From positions 4,630,747-4,694,746 of the forward strand of contig CAJINV010000001.1 of the NCBI GenBank assembly GCA_905178155.1: a DNA stretch of 64,000 nt. Reading direction: 5' to 3'. The position numbers and the translations under genes were made by a program. The DNA is from Amoebophrya sp. A120. Its lineage: Eukaryota; Sar; Dinophyceae; Syndiniales; Amoebophryaceae. The notes under the pieces are model-generated. The model saw only the letters and a program-made list of their open reading frames with translations. It did no database searches and was not told the origin of the DNA. Below are positions 35,749-47,747 of the stretch, piece after piece (the first letter of the stretch is position 1; each line of letters opens with the position of its first letter).

Positions 35749-37170
35749 GCAGTGTGGAGTTTCATTTTGTGTATCATCGAGCATACTCACAACTCTCACA
35801 CAGAAAGCTTTTTTTTTTCCTAGTGAAGAAGTCCGAGTCTGCTCGAAGCCGCAAGCCAGAAGCCTTCGAACCCGCTCCGCGAACTCTTGGGATAAATTTT
35901 TTACCCATGATTTTTGCTTTACACCTTCCTTACCATTGCCTACCCAAGAATTCCATTATTCTACTCCACTTTTACAAGTACAATAGAAATGTCAGAACTT
36001 CCACGGATAGAAGCAGCATCTCTCGCCCTCGTGTGACTAGGTTTACCTCACCTCAAGACCCAACTAGAACTGTACACTACGTCGGTTCGTATTCCCGAAC
36101 CCTGACAAGACGCGATACCCCACCCAAATCTGGACATGTATTCCAATAAAATCTACTCGCAGTTCCCAACGACTTTCGACTTGCAGACGCAAGGCACAGG
36201 AAGTTCCATCAGTTTTTCAAAATATGATCACGTGAGGAGCCACAGCACCGGGTAACTGCAGGCGTAGCGATTTTGAAGCTTTGTTCCCGCCATTACTGAG
36301 GGCTTTGCGTAGTTCATCTCGAAGGAGCGCGATGGTGAGAGATACAGAAGTAGTCACGTGTAGTAGTACAGCTTAAACACCATGCAGGACTTCTTCTTGG
36401 ACATATAAGAACGGGGTCACAAAATGTCCGACTAAGTCCTCGGGGGACCTGCGACCCACCCAGCCGGGTGGGCCTTAGGTCCCCTGTCCCAATAATTAAG
36501 TTATCTATGACTCCGCCACAGCTCGCGTCCGCCCATATTGTTTTCTCGCCGTTCGTTTTTGTGGGTGTAAATCTGTATTTGTATTAGAGTTTTGCACTAT
36601 TGCACTTGTGCCTCCTTTTGTCGCTATTTATCCAAGAAAAGAGCTTATTTGGTGGGTGTAAATCTGTGATGCAGAAAATGCAAAACTGTTTCACAGGAAA
36701 CTGCAGAAACACTTTTGCATTTTCCGCATCACAGGTCCCTTTTGCGTAAAAACGGCTTTGCATTTTCTGCATCACAGATTTAACCCACAACAAAGCTTTT
36801 TTCTTGGATCAGTGCAGTGCACAAGTGTTTTTTCTTGGATAAGTGCAGTCGCAGTGCGCAAATACAATAATACATAAGCTACTGCGTCACAGATTGACAC
36901 CCACGAGAAAGAACGGCGAGAAAACTGGAGCGGGCGGACGCGAGCTGTGGCGGATTCGTAACTTAATTCTACATTGGGACAGGGGACCTAAGGCCCACCC
37001 AGCTGGGTGGTTCGCAGGTCCCCCGAGGACTTAGTCGGACATTTTGTGACCCCGTTCTAACTTGATGGCGAGTCGTGAATTCCGTAGAAAGGTCAAAATG
37101 TTCTGGTGATCGAGGTTCCTTGTCCTGAAGTCTGCGAGGACTTGCGGACCAGGACATCAACCCTACCAGG
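35749..37170. other. Intergenic region carrying a fold-back element
   Basis: No gene is supported between the coiled-coil gene and the carbonic anhydrase gene. The right half (36408-37058) is a long inverted repeat, described separately. Confidence 0.6.
36408..37058. mobile_element. Fold-back / MITE-like long inverted repeat
   Basis: The outer arms begin AGAACGGGGTCACAAAATGT and end in its reverse complement. They pair over at least ~150 bp with few differences (36408-~36560 with ~36905-37058), then more weakly over shared GTGGGTGT and TTATCCAAGAAAA segments. Inside, GATGCAGAAAATGCAAAA-type segments pair again (36665-36790), so the element could fold into a long branched stem. It has no coding capacity. 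No clear target-site duplication is seen. It is unrelated in sequence to the introner-like elements, although both share ATCTGTGATGC-like words. Confidence 0.85.
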
Positions 37171-39023
37171 ATGGCGCCCGGCACTGTACCATTCCCGCGG
37201 TCGCCGTTTTCGACGATGCGGTTCGGTCTTTTTATACCGCTTGTCTTCCGCATCACAAATGCTGCTAGCGATACCGGGTTCTCCTACGACTACAGCAGAC
37301 ATGGGGCCGACTGGGTCGCGGGCATGTGCTCCTCTACCGAGCGGCAGAGCCCCGTCGCGCTCACGACCGCCGGGCTGGCCCCGACGGGCAATCTCGTGTA
37401 CAATTACATATCGGACATGGAGCACGGGTTCCCGATGCTGAATAACGGACATACCATCACCGCGGACTTCATGGGCCTCGGCGTAGGGGGTCTGGCGTAT
37501 AACAACGGGTGGTACAATATGCACAGGAAAATATAAACCCATCCACATCCAATTTGTCATGCAAAACACGTATCAAGTCACGTGTTTGTCATGCAATAAA
37601 TGGATTTGGATGGGTTTTTCTTTTTTTCTGTGGATATACAATCTTCTGTCCGTAAACTTCCACAGCCCCAGCGAACACGTGTACGACGGGCAGCACTTCC
37701 CGCTGGAGGCGCATTTGGTTCACAAACGGTCGGACAGCGACCACTTAGTCATCGTTGCCGTTCCCTTCAGCGGGGAGTCAGGCAGCGCCGGGTCGTCAGG
37801 CAGTAGCGCGGGAGGAGGTGCGGCGGGAAGTGCAACGGCGTTTCTGGAAAAAAGACGAGAGGTTGTCGCTCACGCGAACAAGGACAACTTTTTGGAAGAA
37901 GAGTTGTCAACTTCATCCACTGCGAGAAGAAAGCAGTCGGCGGGGTCCCTGCTCGCTTCGTTTGGGTTAGGCATTCCGGCCAACGTCGGCCAGACCATGT
38001 TCGCGGCGCCACCCGTGGATTTTGCGCAGTTTTATGGTGAAGGCGGGGAGTTTGTCGAGTACGGCGGCAGCTTGACCGCGCCTCCCTGTGCAGAGACCGC
38101 AACGTGGTTCGTTCGTAAAGAGCCGGTTGCAGGTAAAACTGTAGAAGTTTGTGCGGTCTGCAACTTCTATGTGAAGATGCGCCTACGTAAAAATCGTGAT
38201 TTACATTCATTATCATAATTCTACTCACCTGTCCGGCGTGAAGAACCACGAATGACTCTGGTAAAATTTACCACCACCTCAAGAATATCCCAGGCGCCGA
38301 AGCGGACGTACCAAAGTTCGCGACCGCGATATTACAGTGAAAAGTGCCCCCCACCCCCAAAGTGGCAAAAATTTGTGATGCGAAGTTTCCAAATGAAACC
38401 TTTTTGTCATGCATGAAAGAAATATGAATATTTCTGATGCAGATTCTAGTGGTGTTTAGCATCGCTTGCATGACAAGCACCGCTCTCGCTGGGATCTTTT
38501 GCAATGCAAATTTTTGCTATTCACGATCGGAAATCTGTGATGCTGATACATGCAAGAGGGCGAATGTTTCATTTGGAAAGGTTTGCAATACAAATGCTTT
38601 CAAGTTCGGGGGTGGGGGCGTTTTTCATTGTAATACGCGATCATGCAGATGACGAACGGGCAGGGTAACAACCGACAGCCGATGCCTCTGAACGGGCGAC
38701 CGGTGGCGCTCCGCACCGCCGTGCAGGAAAACCCACCGGCCGCGCAGCCGCCCGCCAGCATGTCCGCAAGTGGGTCGCAGTCGGAGGGGGAAAAGCAGTC
38801 GCAGCGCGAGTACCAGGCACTGATGTGGGCGAAGGAGGCGATGGAGGAGGCGAAGGCAGCGAAGGAATACGTGAAAACCCTCGACGACAAACTGCGCGCA
38901 TCCACGCCGGTGGATCCAACAACCGGGTCCAGTCCGGCTGCCGCGGCAGCGCCCGCTGCCGCCCCGACGGCGGCAGTAGTCACGGACGTGTCCCAGGTCG
39001 CGACGCCCATTCAGGCCAGGTAA
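37171..39023 (+). CDS. Alpha-carbonic anhydrase-like protein with altered zinc site
   Basis: Exons 37171-37517, 37642-38138, 38267-38329 and 38641-39023 give 429 residues. Family hallmarks are RQSPVAL, VNFHSPSEHVYDGQHFPLEA, HLVHK, YGGSLTAPPCAETATWFVR, and the terminal block LKNIPGA...NRQPMPLNGRPV. A hydrophobic stretch after Met-16 (RFGLFIPLVF) could be a signal peptide or anchor. The first of the usual three zinc-binding histidines (HFH) is Asn here (NFH). The second His and the third (EAHLVH) are kept. A ~100-residue Ala/Glu/Gln-rich tail follows the catalytic domain. The intron at 38139-38266 has no GT-AG; it is inferred from a GGTAAAA repeat at both edges and the restored frame. The other two introns are introner-like elements. 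Confidence 0.85.
37518..37636 (+). mobile_element. Introner-like element, family G (119 bp)
   Basis: TATGCACAGGAAAATATAAA then CCCATCC pairs with GGATGGG and TTTTTTTCTGTGGATA. TACAA duplicated (37513-37517, 37637-37641). It lies six codons before the zinc-site motif of the carbonic anhydrase. Confidence 0.92.
38330..38635 (+). mobile_element. Introner-like element, family C, forward
   Basis: TATTACAGTGAAAAGTGCCC...GGGGGCGTTTTTCATTGTAATA; CGCGA duplicated (38325-38329, 38636-38640). Removal joins KFATAIMQMTNGQ. Confidence 0.93.
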
Positions 39024-39810
39024 AAGGGGAAGACTCTCGGTCATATGGAGTAGACATTGTTTTCTTTTCCATCTTTATTTCCGATCAGGAATCGCAAATG
39101 AAATACGAATACCAGCAGCGACGAGGTGCTGCTGCTGTTGTGTGTGGTGGGGCGACACGAAAAACCTCATAAGTATGCTCCATAAACCTAGCAGAGCAGG
39201 TGCTGTTTTTGTTCTAGTACATGGCAAAATAATCCAACCAGATTGATGCACGAGTGGTCAATATCGGAAAGCCAAAGGCAGAAAGTGTAGATTTGAAAAC
39301 TGCGGTATCGTGGTGCATCGGTAATTGGAGACTTCGGCATGTGAATTTCTTAAGCGAGCAAAGAGCATCTGGATGCTCATCGGTTACTTTTTTCGGACGT
39401 CATAGATAAATTCGAATTGTTGTGCCTCTGTTCCAAGACGAAGGTTCTGGGGAATAGCATCGCGTCCTTTTGCGGCAAGTGTACTTCATCGCGATTGATG
39501 AGTCCCTACATGACATTGACACCAGGCAACTTTGTAGTTACAGAAAGATCGTCCCCTATTTCCATTCGTTTTTCCTACCCAGACGCATTGCCCCGTCGTA
39601 AGTACAAGAACTTCCTTGTCGCAGTTTACTCACATATGGTGCATACTCTTCCCGCACTTACCAGTGATTCTTTCCCGAGCTTTGCTTGAATGTTAAGTAC
39701 TTATAGACCTTCACCTTTTGTTTCCTTGTGAGAAGACTCCGTGCTGCGCCGCCTCTTTTTCGAGCTCTAGATGTCGGCGAGTGAAGATTTTTTGTGACCC
39801 ACAAAAGAAC
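39024..39810. other. Intergenic region
   Basis: Nothing supported. A short ORF near 39417-39689 has no recognisable features. Confidence 0.55.
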
Positions 39811-42239
39811 ATGAAAGGAACTACGGCTGCAGTCCCACCCCGAGCCCCTTTTGCCGGTTTTCGGTTTTACCTGAAGCTATGTTTGGTCTACTCCACCCTG
39901 TTTGTCCTCCTCCCGTTCTACTTCCTCGTCCCACCGCTGGAGCAGAGCTTCTACCTCTTGCTGCTTTTCAACCTCATCCCGCTGATAACCACCCATGTGT
40001 GGTTTTGGATCCATATTCTCGGCACGGTACCGCTGTTGATTCTCCTCTTTCCCATGTTTGCTTTACTCCACCCGGAATGGGACGCGGCCATCCTTTTCGA
40101 GGGCGCGGCGCCGGCGCAGCTTCCGGTGATTTACTTCCACCCAGACCTCGCGGAAAGGTTGGATCACAAGCTCGCGTGGAGAAAAGCGCTGGAGGCAGAA
40201 CGAGTTCCCATGCCAGACTTGGTGGGAGTCCTGCAAATAGAAATCCGGAGAACTACTGGTGTCGACTTTAGATCTTCTGAGACGACGGAAGACAACGACG
40301 CCAGTAGTGCTGCCGGAATATTAAACGAGGATGAACGAGAGGACGACGAAATGGACGACTCTTCGGACCACCACTCTTACCTGGGTCTCTACGGAAGCCA
40401 CGACCACCACGACGTGTTTGACCACGCTAGCGGAAAGTACTTAACCTGTGTGCGGTTTCAGGACGCGCACGCATGGCGAAAAAATAGCAGAAGTGGTAGC
40501 GAAGGAGTAGATCGTGAAAAGCAGAAAGGTCAAACAGAAGCAACGGAAAAGAAGGAAATCGCAGGAGCAGCTGGTGCGCCACATCACCCGGCAGATGAGG
40601 GGCTGAAAATGATTGACCTTGAAAAGCAACTCGTGATCAAGCCGGACGTCGGGACGTTTGGCATCGGTGTGCAGGTCGAAAGTTTGCGAAACTTTCTGCA
40701 CGCTACCAAAAGTAAAAATGTCTGGGTCTGGAAACTTGTGATGCTGGGTGGCGTCTCATGATGAGGCTGCAAATGCTGGCTCAGCATGACAAGTTTCTGA
40801 GCTCCTAGGTGTTGCCTATTCTGCATGACAAACTGCGCTTCTGCATCACAGAAAAACGGAGCTCTTGGGCAACGTGCGTGACAGATTTAAGAGTCATGCC
40901 AGACAAGCATGACAAACATGAATTTTTCCAGACCCAGACACTTTTACATTTGATACACGCGCGGTTACTGCAAAAAGGCGTGTCTTTTGAGGAGAACATC
41001 GAGAAGAGCGGCGTTGCGGGAACATTGGAGAAGTTGGCGTGTCCTCCCCAGGTGGACGGTGTTCTTGCCGCTGCTGGTACAACTGCAGAAACTAGTCTGG
41101 TGGTCACGTCGCGCGAAACCTACATCATTGAAGAACTTTTGCACGACGCCGAGGACAGTTCACTGGCACGGACCTACCGGCTAACCACGATGATGGACCA
41201 TCGGCGCGGGGAGGGAAAGCAAGCCGTGACAGGAGACACGAAATCAGTACAGGACGTTGATGAACAGGAAGGCAATTTTTACGAAATGAAGAACACCGAA
41301 ATGCTAGAGAACAGCGACGCAAGTAGAACTCCTGCGACTTCATTACCCCGGGCCACTGCCGTGGGGCTTTTGCAGGTTGCGGATAAGGCTAGCAAGCAGG
41401 TGTCGAATCGCGGTGAAATCGAGGTTTTGGATCCGTCTACTGCGTTCGACGGCTCGAAGAAGGAGCTGTCCTACGAGACCACTCGCGACCAGGTGGTCCG
41501 GCTCCACAGTGCGTACTTTCCCCAAGCCCCCTCTATCGGCTGGGACCTGCTCTTCGACGCGAGTCGCGGCGGTTTCGTGGTGCTGGAGGGAAATCTCGGC
41601 GCCGGCATCTGCTGGCGAAACGCGGTCGCCTGTCCGAAGCTGTTAGCCACGGCGGACACGTTCTTTCGGGCCTTCTACCGGGAGCGGGTGGTGCCGAGAT
41701 TGAGAAAGCACGTCGCGCTGTATTTCGGGGTGTCGCCAGTGGAGAACGATTTGCGAGCTTTTTTCTCGACCATGGCCTTGATTTTAACCGTCAACGCGAT
41801 CGTTCTCACCGTGCCATTCACGGTCGTTTTCGCGTGTCGACGGCTAATGATCTGTGCGTGTCTGCCGATAACAACAGATCTCGATGAAAGCGGTCTAGAT
41901 GCGGACATCGAGAGCAATATCAACGATAGGGATGAAGTTCCTGAGGAAGACGGCGCAGCTTCGGTGAACAATCAGAAAGGTATCGTATCCATTGCGTACG
42001 TGCAGGGACGACCTTCCGCGCAGGACAGCGCTGCAGTCTGTTTTTGTTTCCCACGTATAGCGGGAATATTTTGTCGCAATTGCTTCTTGCTAACATGTGG
42101 TTTCCTTCACCGAGTTTTCAATTGTGGACCTAGTGTGCAGACAATAAAGATACCCTCCATGTGGTCCGACTTTCATTTCAAAAAAGTCGCCTCCCAAGAA
42201 GCAAACGACATAGAACTTGGAGCCTACGTTCGCGAGTAG
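39811..42239 (+). CDS. Membrane-anchored ATP-grasp enzyme
   Basis: Exons 39811-40703 and 40961-42239 give 723 residues, joined across an introner-like element. Three hydrophobic helices lie at residues ~15-90 (YLKLCLVYSTLFVLLPFYFL; IPLITTHVWFWIHILGTVPL). A cytosolic or lumenal domain follows with ATP-grasp features: AWRKALEAERVPMPD, KQLVIKPDVGTFGIGVQVES (the Lys strand and Gly-rich loop), TYIIEELLHD, and the late block SIGWDLLFD...FVVLEGNLGAGI (acidic/Asn metal ligands). This pattern resembles the sugar-transfer-associated ATP-grasp group. The acceptor substrate is unknown. A further TM helix (~residues 570-600, ALILTVNAIVLTVPFTVVFA) precedes a Cys-rich tail. Asp/Glu- and His-rich inserts interrupt the core. 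Confidence 0.75.
40704..40955 (+). mobile_element. Introner-like element, family A, forward
   Basis: TACCAAAAGTAAAAATGTCT...GACCCAGACACTTTTACATT then TGATA; CACGC duplicated (40699-40703, 40956-40960). Confidence 0.92.
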
Positions 42240-43117
42240 ATGAAACCGCTCTGAAATTTTTAGACGTAATATTTATAGTAGGGTAGTTACCGTGATTGAA
42301 CAACGATACAGAATACAAAGCTCAGATAGATACGCTTGTGGTCCTCATAGATTTTCTAATCCATGCTGATGCACATCTAACTGTATTTTAGTTGACGAGG
42401 GATGTCGAAATTCACTGCTACTTAAGGTAAGAACAATTCCATATCATAGTGCACACGAGAACCTCCACTCAAAAGTTCACCTAGAACATACGCATTAAGA
42501 CACATGAACCCAGTTCCATTTTCTCTGCGGCCTGTGCCGTTAGCTGGCCTGGTACAACAAACAGCATGAAAGAATATAGGAAAAAAGCACCTGCTTCTTT
42601 GAGCTTGAAAGCATACGAGTGCCTGCAAAGCTGTTCGAGTGAAAATCATCGCAACTCAGAAACTTTTTTTCCGTCGCAGTCGCAAACCGCCCTCGTCGTT
42701 TGCAACGAGAGAAAGATGCAAAGCTATTCTGATGAGAAACGCAAAATTGGCCCTTCTGTTTCTTTTTTGATAAATATGAAGTTGCGCGTTGACGCCGCGT
42801 TTAGTAGTGTTTTTTCATCCTATTCCTAGTTGCGCAAGCGCATGAATACGAGAGACGACCTACTTACCGCCGCACGCAATCGGACCTGAATCCAAACGAC
42901 AAACACGCCCAAGTAGTGGACATCATACCCTAGAGAGTTCCTGAGCCACCTCCGAAAGCACTTCTTTTGAAAGAAAAAAGGAAAAGGAAAACCCATTTCA
43001 CGAGGGAAGAATTCCATGAATTCCAAAGTATACAACTTGCGATCTTAGAAAGGGTGAGATATGACTTAGACAGAGAAGCTCTTCGCTAGATTTGATTTAG
43101 AAATTAGTAAAATAAAG
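42240..43117. other. Intergenic region
   Basis: No gene supported; short ORFs only. Confidence 0.55.
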
Positions 43118-46100
43118 ATGCAGAATAACATGTCAAATTTCAACTACGGGGACTTCCTCGCGTCCTGCGAAGAGGAGTTACTGAACGCCGACAGTATCGA
43201 CGTGTCTCTCGACCGCGTGAGTCAAGTCACAGTGGGTACCAGCAAAGCGTCCTCCTCTGTCAGCCGGGTTCGGCTGCACGTCAGCAGCAGGCGGAACAGC
43301 GTCGTGTCCACAACCGTCAGCGAGTCGTTGGACGTGCGGTACAGGACGGCGTTGTTGGAAGATGATGAGTGCGGCTCCGAAAGTGAAGACGAGGAGGAGA
43401 TCGGACAAAGATCCTCCCGGTACGTCACCGTCGCTGCCGCGGGAACAACGGTATAGGATTTTGCATTTAAGTACGTACTTTATGAATGTCATTTTTAGCA
43501 GGCGGTTCGTGTCGCTTTCGGGCAGTGACTGAAAGAAATAATTGGAAGAAAACATCATGTTCGTGTTTGAGATGAAAACAGTAAAACCAGAAGACCAATA
43601 AAAATGATCCCTATACCATAGGTATGCGCCCGCTCTTCTGCCGCAGAGAACAACGACGACGGCGGCACAACAAGCGCCATCGCATCACGCGACGCCAATG
43701 CGAGCATGCGATTAGAAAACCTTACCTTAACCCCCTCCTTGCTCCCGGTGTTCGCGGCCTACATCGGCACCGCGGTGAAATCGCTCGCCAGTTCGCTGCC
43801 GGCGCCCGCGTTGACCGCCATCAACCAGTTGCCGATGAAGGTCTCCGGCTTTTCGCCCACGGATTTCGACGCCACGGTGGTCGGGCACGAGTTGCAGACG
43901 CACGTCGGGCTACTCTCCCTCGCCTCCTCCGTCGGGTTTATCGGTTCCCTGCGCGGCTTGAACAACATGAAAACCGCGAAGCAGGGCAACTACATGGGCA
44001 TGGCGGCTACCGCGATGGGGATCCTCTCCGTCCTCGCCAGTCCCGGATTCGGCGCGCACTACGGCCGCTTCCTCGCCTGCTTCCTCGCGGCGGGCGGCGT
44101 GGGCTACACCGTCGCGGAGTCCGTCGCCATGGAGGAGATGCCGCAGCTAGTCGCGGGCTTCCACTCCTTCGTCGGCCTCGCGGCCGCGCTCGTCGGCTTC
44201 GCAAACCACTTCGACGGCGGCGCGATCACCGGCTTGCAACTGCTGGAAGAGTACCTGGGCGTGGGCATCGGGGCCCTGACCTTCACCGGGTCGGTTGTCG
44301 CGGCGGGCAAGCTATCAAATGTAAAAATGTCTGGGTCTGGAAGAATGCGAGATTTGTCATGCACGTTTTGCATGAGCCATGATGTCTGTGATGGATATAC
44401 CCTAGCAATAGAGATTTTTTGAAGGCTTCTTGATGCCTATTCCGCATGACAAATGCCTTCTCAGCGTAGCAAAAATTGCATTCCCTTTGGTACTCATGCA
44501 ATACAGATTTTTTTGGAATCTCAATGTAGCATCACAAGTTGCATTCTTCCAGACCCAGACATTTTTACATTTGATACAAGTTGCACGGATCAATCAGCGG
44601 CGCACCGGTGATTTTGGACCAGAGGTGGACGTTGAACGGGATGGCATTCGCCGCGTCCGCGCTGATGGGCCTGCTGTACATCCAGGGCGGCGGCCACACG
44701 ACGTACCTGGTGTTGAACGCGCTGGCCTGGGCGGGCTTGGGGGTCAACATGGTGATGCCGGTCGGTGGGGCGGACATGCCGGTGGTGGTCTCCCTGTTGA
44801 ATTCCTTTTCCGGTATTGCCACGTCCGCCGCGGGCTTCATGCTCCGAAACGACTTGCTCACCATCACGGGTGCGCTCGTCGCTTCCTCCGGTGCGCTGTT
44901 GTCCAGCATTATGTGCAAGGGGATCAATCGGAGTCTCGCGAACGTCCTGCTCGGCGGCTTTGGCACGGACGGCAGCAGTGTGCCCTCGGGCGGCGCCAGC
45001 GGGTCCGGTGGTCCGCAGGGCCAGCACCGCGAAATGTCGCACGACGCGTGCGCGCAGGCGCTGTGTGAGGCGAAGCGCATCGTCATCGTGCCGGGGTACG
45101 GACTCGCGGTCGCGCGCGCGCAGCAGAAATTGCAAGAGTTGGTCTCTACCCTCCGTGCGATGAAGAAGACGGTGCACTTCGCGATCCACCCGGTGGCTGG
45201 CCGGTTGCCGGGACACATGAATGTGTTGCTCGCGGAGGCGAACGTGCCCTACGAAATCGTGCGCGAGATGGACGAAATTAACGACGTGATCACCAGTTAC
45301 GATGTGGCGATCGTGATCGGGGCGAATGACATTGTATTTTTTTGCTACAAGAACGCGTTTTAGTGGTTTTGATTCTTTGACATTCTGGTCGATCATGTAT
45401 GAACAATTTTATTTGCATCTCGACCACAGGTTAACCCAGCTACCGTTTCCGACACGAGTTCCCCTATTTACGGCATGCCGGCGATCGAGATTTGGAAAAT
45501 CCCGCGTTGCATCGTGCTCAAGCGGTCGATGGCCACGGGCTACTCCGGCGTGGAAAACCCGCTGTTCTATCTGGACAACGTGCGCATGCTGTTTGGCGAT
45601 GCCCGCGCCAGCACGGAGCAGCTGGTCACCATGGTCAACGAGAAGAAGCAGAACCACCAGGGCAGCAAGACGCAGCCGGAGCCGGAGAGCGAGGAGGAAA
45701 CGCTCGAGTTTTTGAACCGCGACGAGGAAAAGAACTTTCCGGAACCCAACAAGGTCCTGGGCATTCTCAAGGAGAACGCCGCGGACGGCAAGGAAAAGCG
45801 CGTCAGCGTTACCCCGAACGTGATCCCGAAGCTGCGGAAACTGGGCTTCAAGTTGGTCATGGAGTCCGGTGCGGGCGAGCAGTCCAACTACCCGAATTCC
45901 AGTTACGTGGAAAAAGGAGTGGAAGTCCTCCAAAGTCGCGACGAGGTGTTCAAGCAGGCCAATGTGGTTCTGCAGGTACAGATGTATGAGATCATATCTT
46001 CTTATGTTTTGTGTTTTGATTTAGCGATTTTCATTTTTGGTTGAACAAATCTCCACCCGCCTTTTTATCTTCATGTAAGAACTAGGGTTGCGATTCTTGT

Positions 46101-47747
46101 CTCGCGTTTTATCATCCCCAGGTTTCCGAGCCGCTCCCCGAGGACCTGCAGAAGTTGTCGAAGTCCCAAATTTGCGTGTCTATTTGGGGAATGTACGGCA
46201 AGGAGTCCATCATCGAGCAGACCCGGGCGAACCCCACGCGCCCGACGCTGTTCAACATGGCGTTGATTCCGCGGATTTCCCGGGCGCAGGCGCTCGACGT
46301 GCTCACGTCCATGGCCAACATCGCCGGCTATCGTGCGGTGCTGGACGCGTTCCGGTTCTTCCCGAAGTTCGCGAAGCCCTCCACGACCGCGAGCGGGAAC
46401 ACCCCGCCGGCGAAGGTGTTCATCGTGGGTGCCGGCGTCGCGGGGTTGTCCGCTATCGCCACCGCGCACGGCTTGGGCGCCAAGGTGTTCGCTTCCGACG
46501 TCCGATCCGCTGCGAAGGAGCAGGTGGAGTCCATGGGCGCGGAGTTCGTCGAGGTGCAGGGCATGATCCAGGGCGAGGGTGCTGGCGGCTACGCGCGCGA
46601 TATGGGGGAGGAGTTTAAGGAACGGCAGAAACAGCTGTACGCCAAGATGTGCAAGGAGTGCGACATTGTGGTCACGACCGCCTTGATCCCCGGCCGCGCG
46701 GCGCCAGTGGTGGTGACAGAGGAAATGGTGCTGTCGATGAAACGGGGAAGTGTCATCGTCGACCTGGCTGCGTTGAACGGTACTTACTATTATGTGACTG
46801 GACGATGACGTTCCATTTTTTCATTAATTCTCCTAACCGGATAGAAGCATCTGGCTCTCGTTTTCACAAATAGTTGTGTGTGACAAGCTGTCAAGCATGT
46901 GCTTCTGTTTCAGCAGAAATCTCAAGAGCGTAAAAATCTCTTGTAATCTTTTCGTTCCCCAACCCCAGGTGGTAACTGCGAGCTGACCCAGAAGGACGAA
47001 GAGGTTGTTTCTGAGAATGGTGTGACCATCATCGGCAAGACCAACTACCCTTCGGAGATGGCGCCGCAGGCCAGCGACTTTCTGGCGCGCAACTTCTACG
47101 CTTTCTTGGATGTGTTGTGCAACAGCGACCCGACCCACCAATTGAAGAGGTTGAATATGGAGGACCAGGTCATCCGTGACTCCGTCGTCGTCTACGAGGG
47201 CGCTTTGATGTACCCGCCGCCGAAGCAGCCCGAGCCGGTCCAGCCGAAGGCGGCCGCGGCGGTGATGAACAATGCGAGCGAGTTGGCCAACGCGGAGATG
47301 AACAATGCGGCCGAGACCCTCCCGCCGGGCATGCTGATGACGGTGTTGGACTGGATCGGCGAGCACAGTGAGGAGCTGGCCATGTTCCTCGGCACTGGCT
47401 TCCTCCTCGCGGTCGGGTTGGGGACCAACATCCCGCCGGAGGAAATCACGCACCTGGGGTACTTCGTGCTCAGTCTGATGATCGGGAACTTCACCGTCGC
47501 CTCCGTTACCCCGGCGTTGCACACGCCCCTGATCTCCGTCACGAACGCGATTTCCGGCATCATCGTCATCGGCGGGATGCTGCAGCTCGGCGGCCCGCTG
47601 CTGTCCGCAAAGGTGGCTTCGGCGATGCTGGCGATCTTTTTCTCCTCCGTCAACATCGTCGGCGGGTTCGCGGTTACCGCAAGGATGCTCAACATGTTCC
47701 GGTCCGAAACTTCGAATCCACCAAGCCGACAGGCCAGTCGGCAGTGA
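43118..47747 (+). CDS. NNT: NAD(P) transhydrogenase, fused beta-alpha form
   Basis: Exons 43118-43450, 43622-44311, 44581-45333, 45430-45975, 46122-46779 and 46969-47747 give 1,252 residues. Four introns are GT-AG; the one at 44312 is an introner-like element. After a ~140-residue unique N-terminus comes the PntB-like part: TM domain II, then NADP-binding domain III (PGYGLAVARAQ, GANDIVNPATV, MLFGDARAS). A linker of about 40 charged residues leads to PntA-like domain I (KRVSVTPNV, VGAGVAGLSAIATAHGLGAK) and terminal TM helices (LGTGFLLAVGLGTNIPPE). The enzyme couples hydride transfer between NADH and NADP+ to proton movement. The beta-before-alpha order is the one known from apicomplexans and Entamoeba. 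The N-terminal extension may hold targeting information; it is rich in Ser and acidic residues rather than a classical presequence. Confidence 0.93.
44313..44576 (+). mobile_element. Introner-like element, family A1, forward
   Basis: Near-perfect 31-bp terminal repeats (TATCAAATG...GTCTGGGTCTGGAAG). The duplication is 4 of 5 (CAAGC/CAAGT), so one copy has mutated. Removal joins AAGKLHGSISGAP of the transhydrogenase. Confidence 0.93.
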
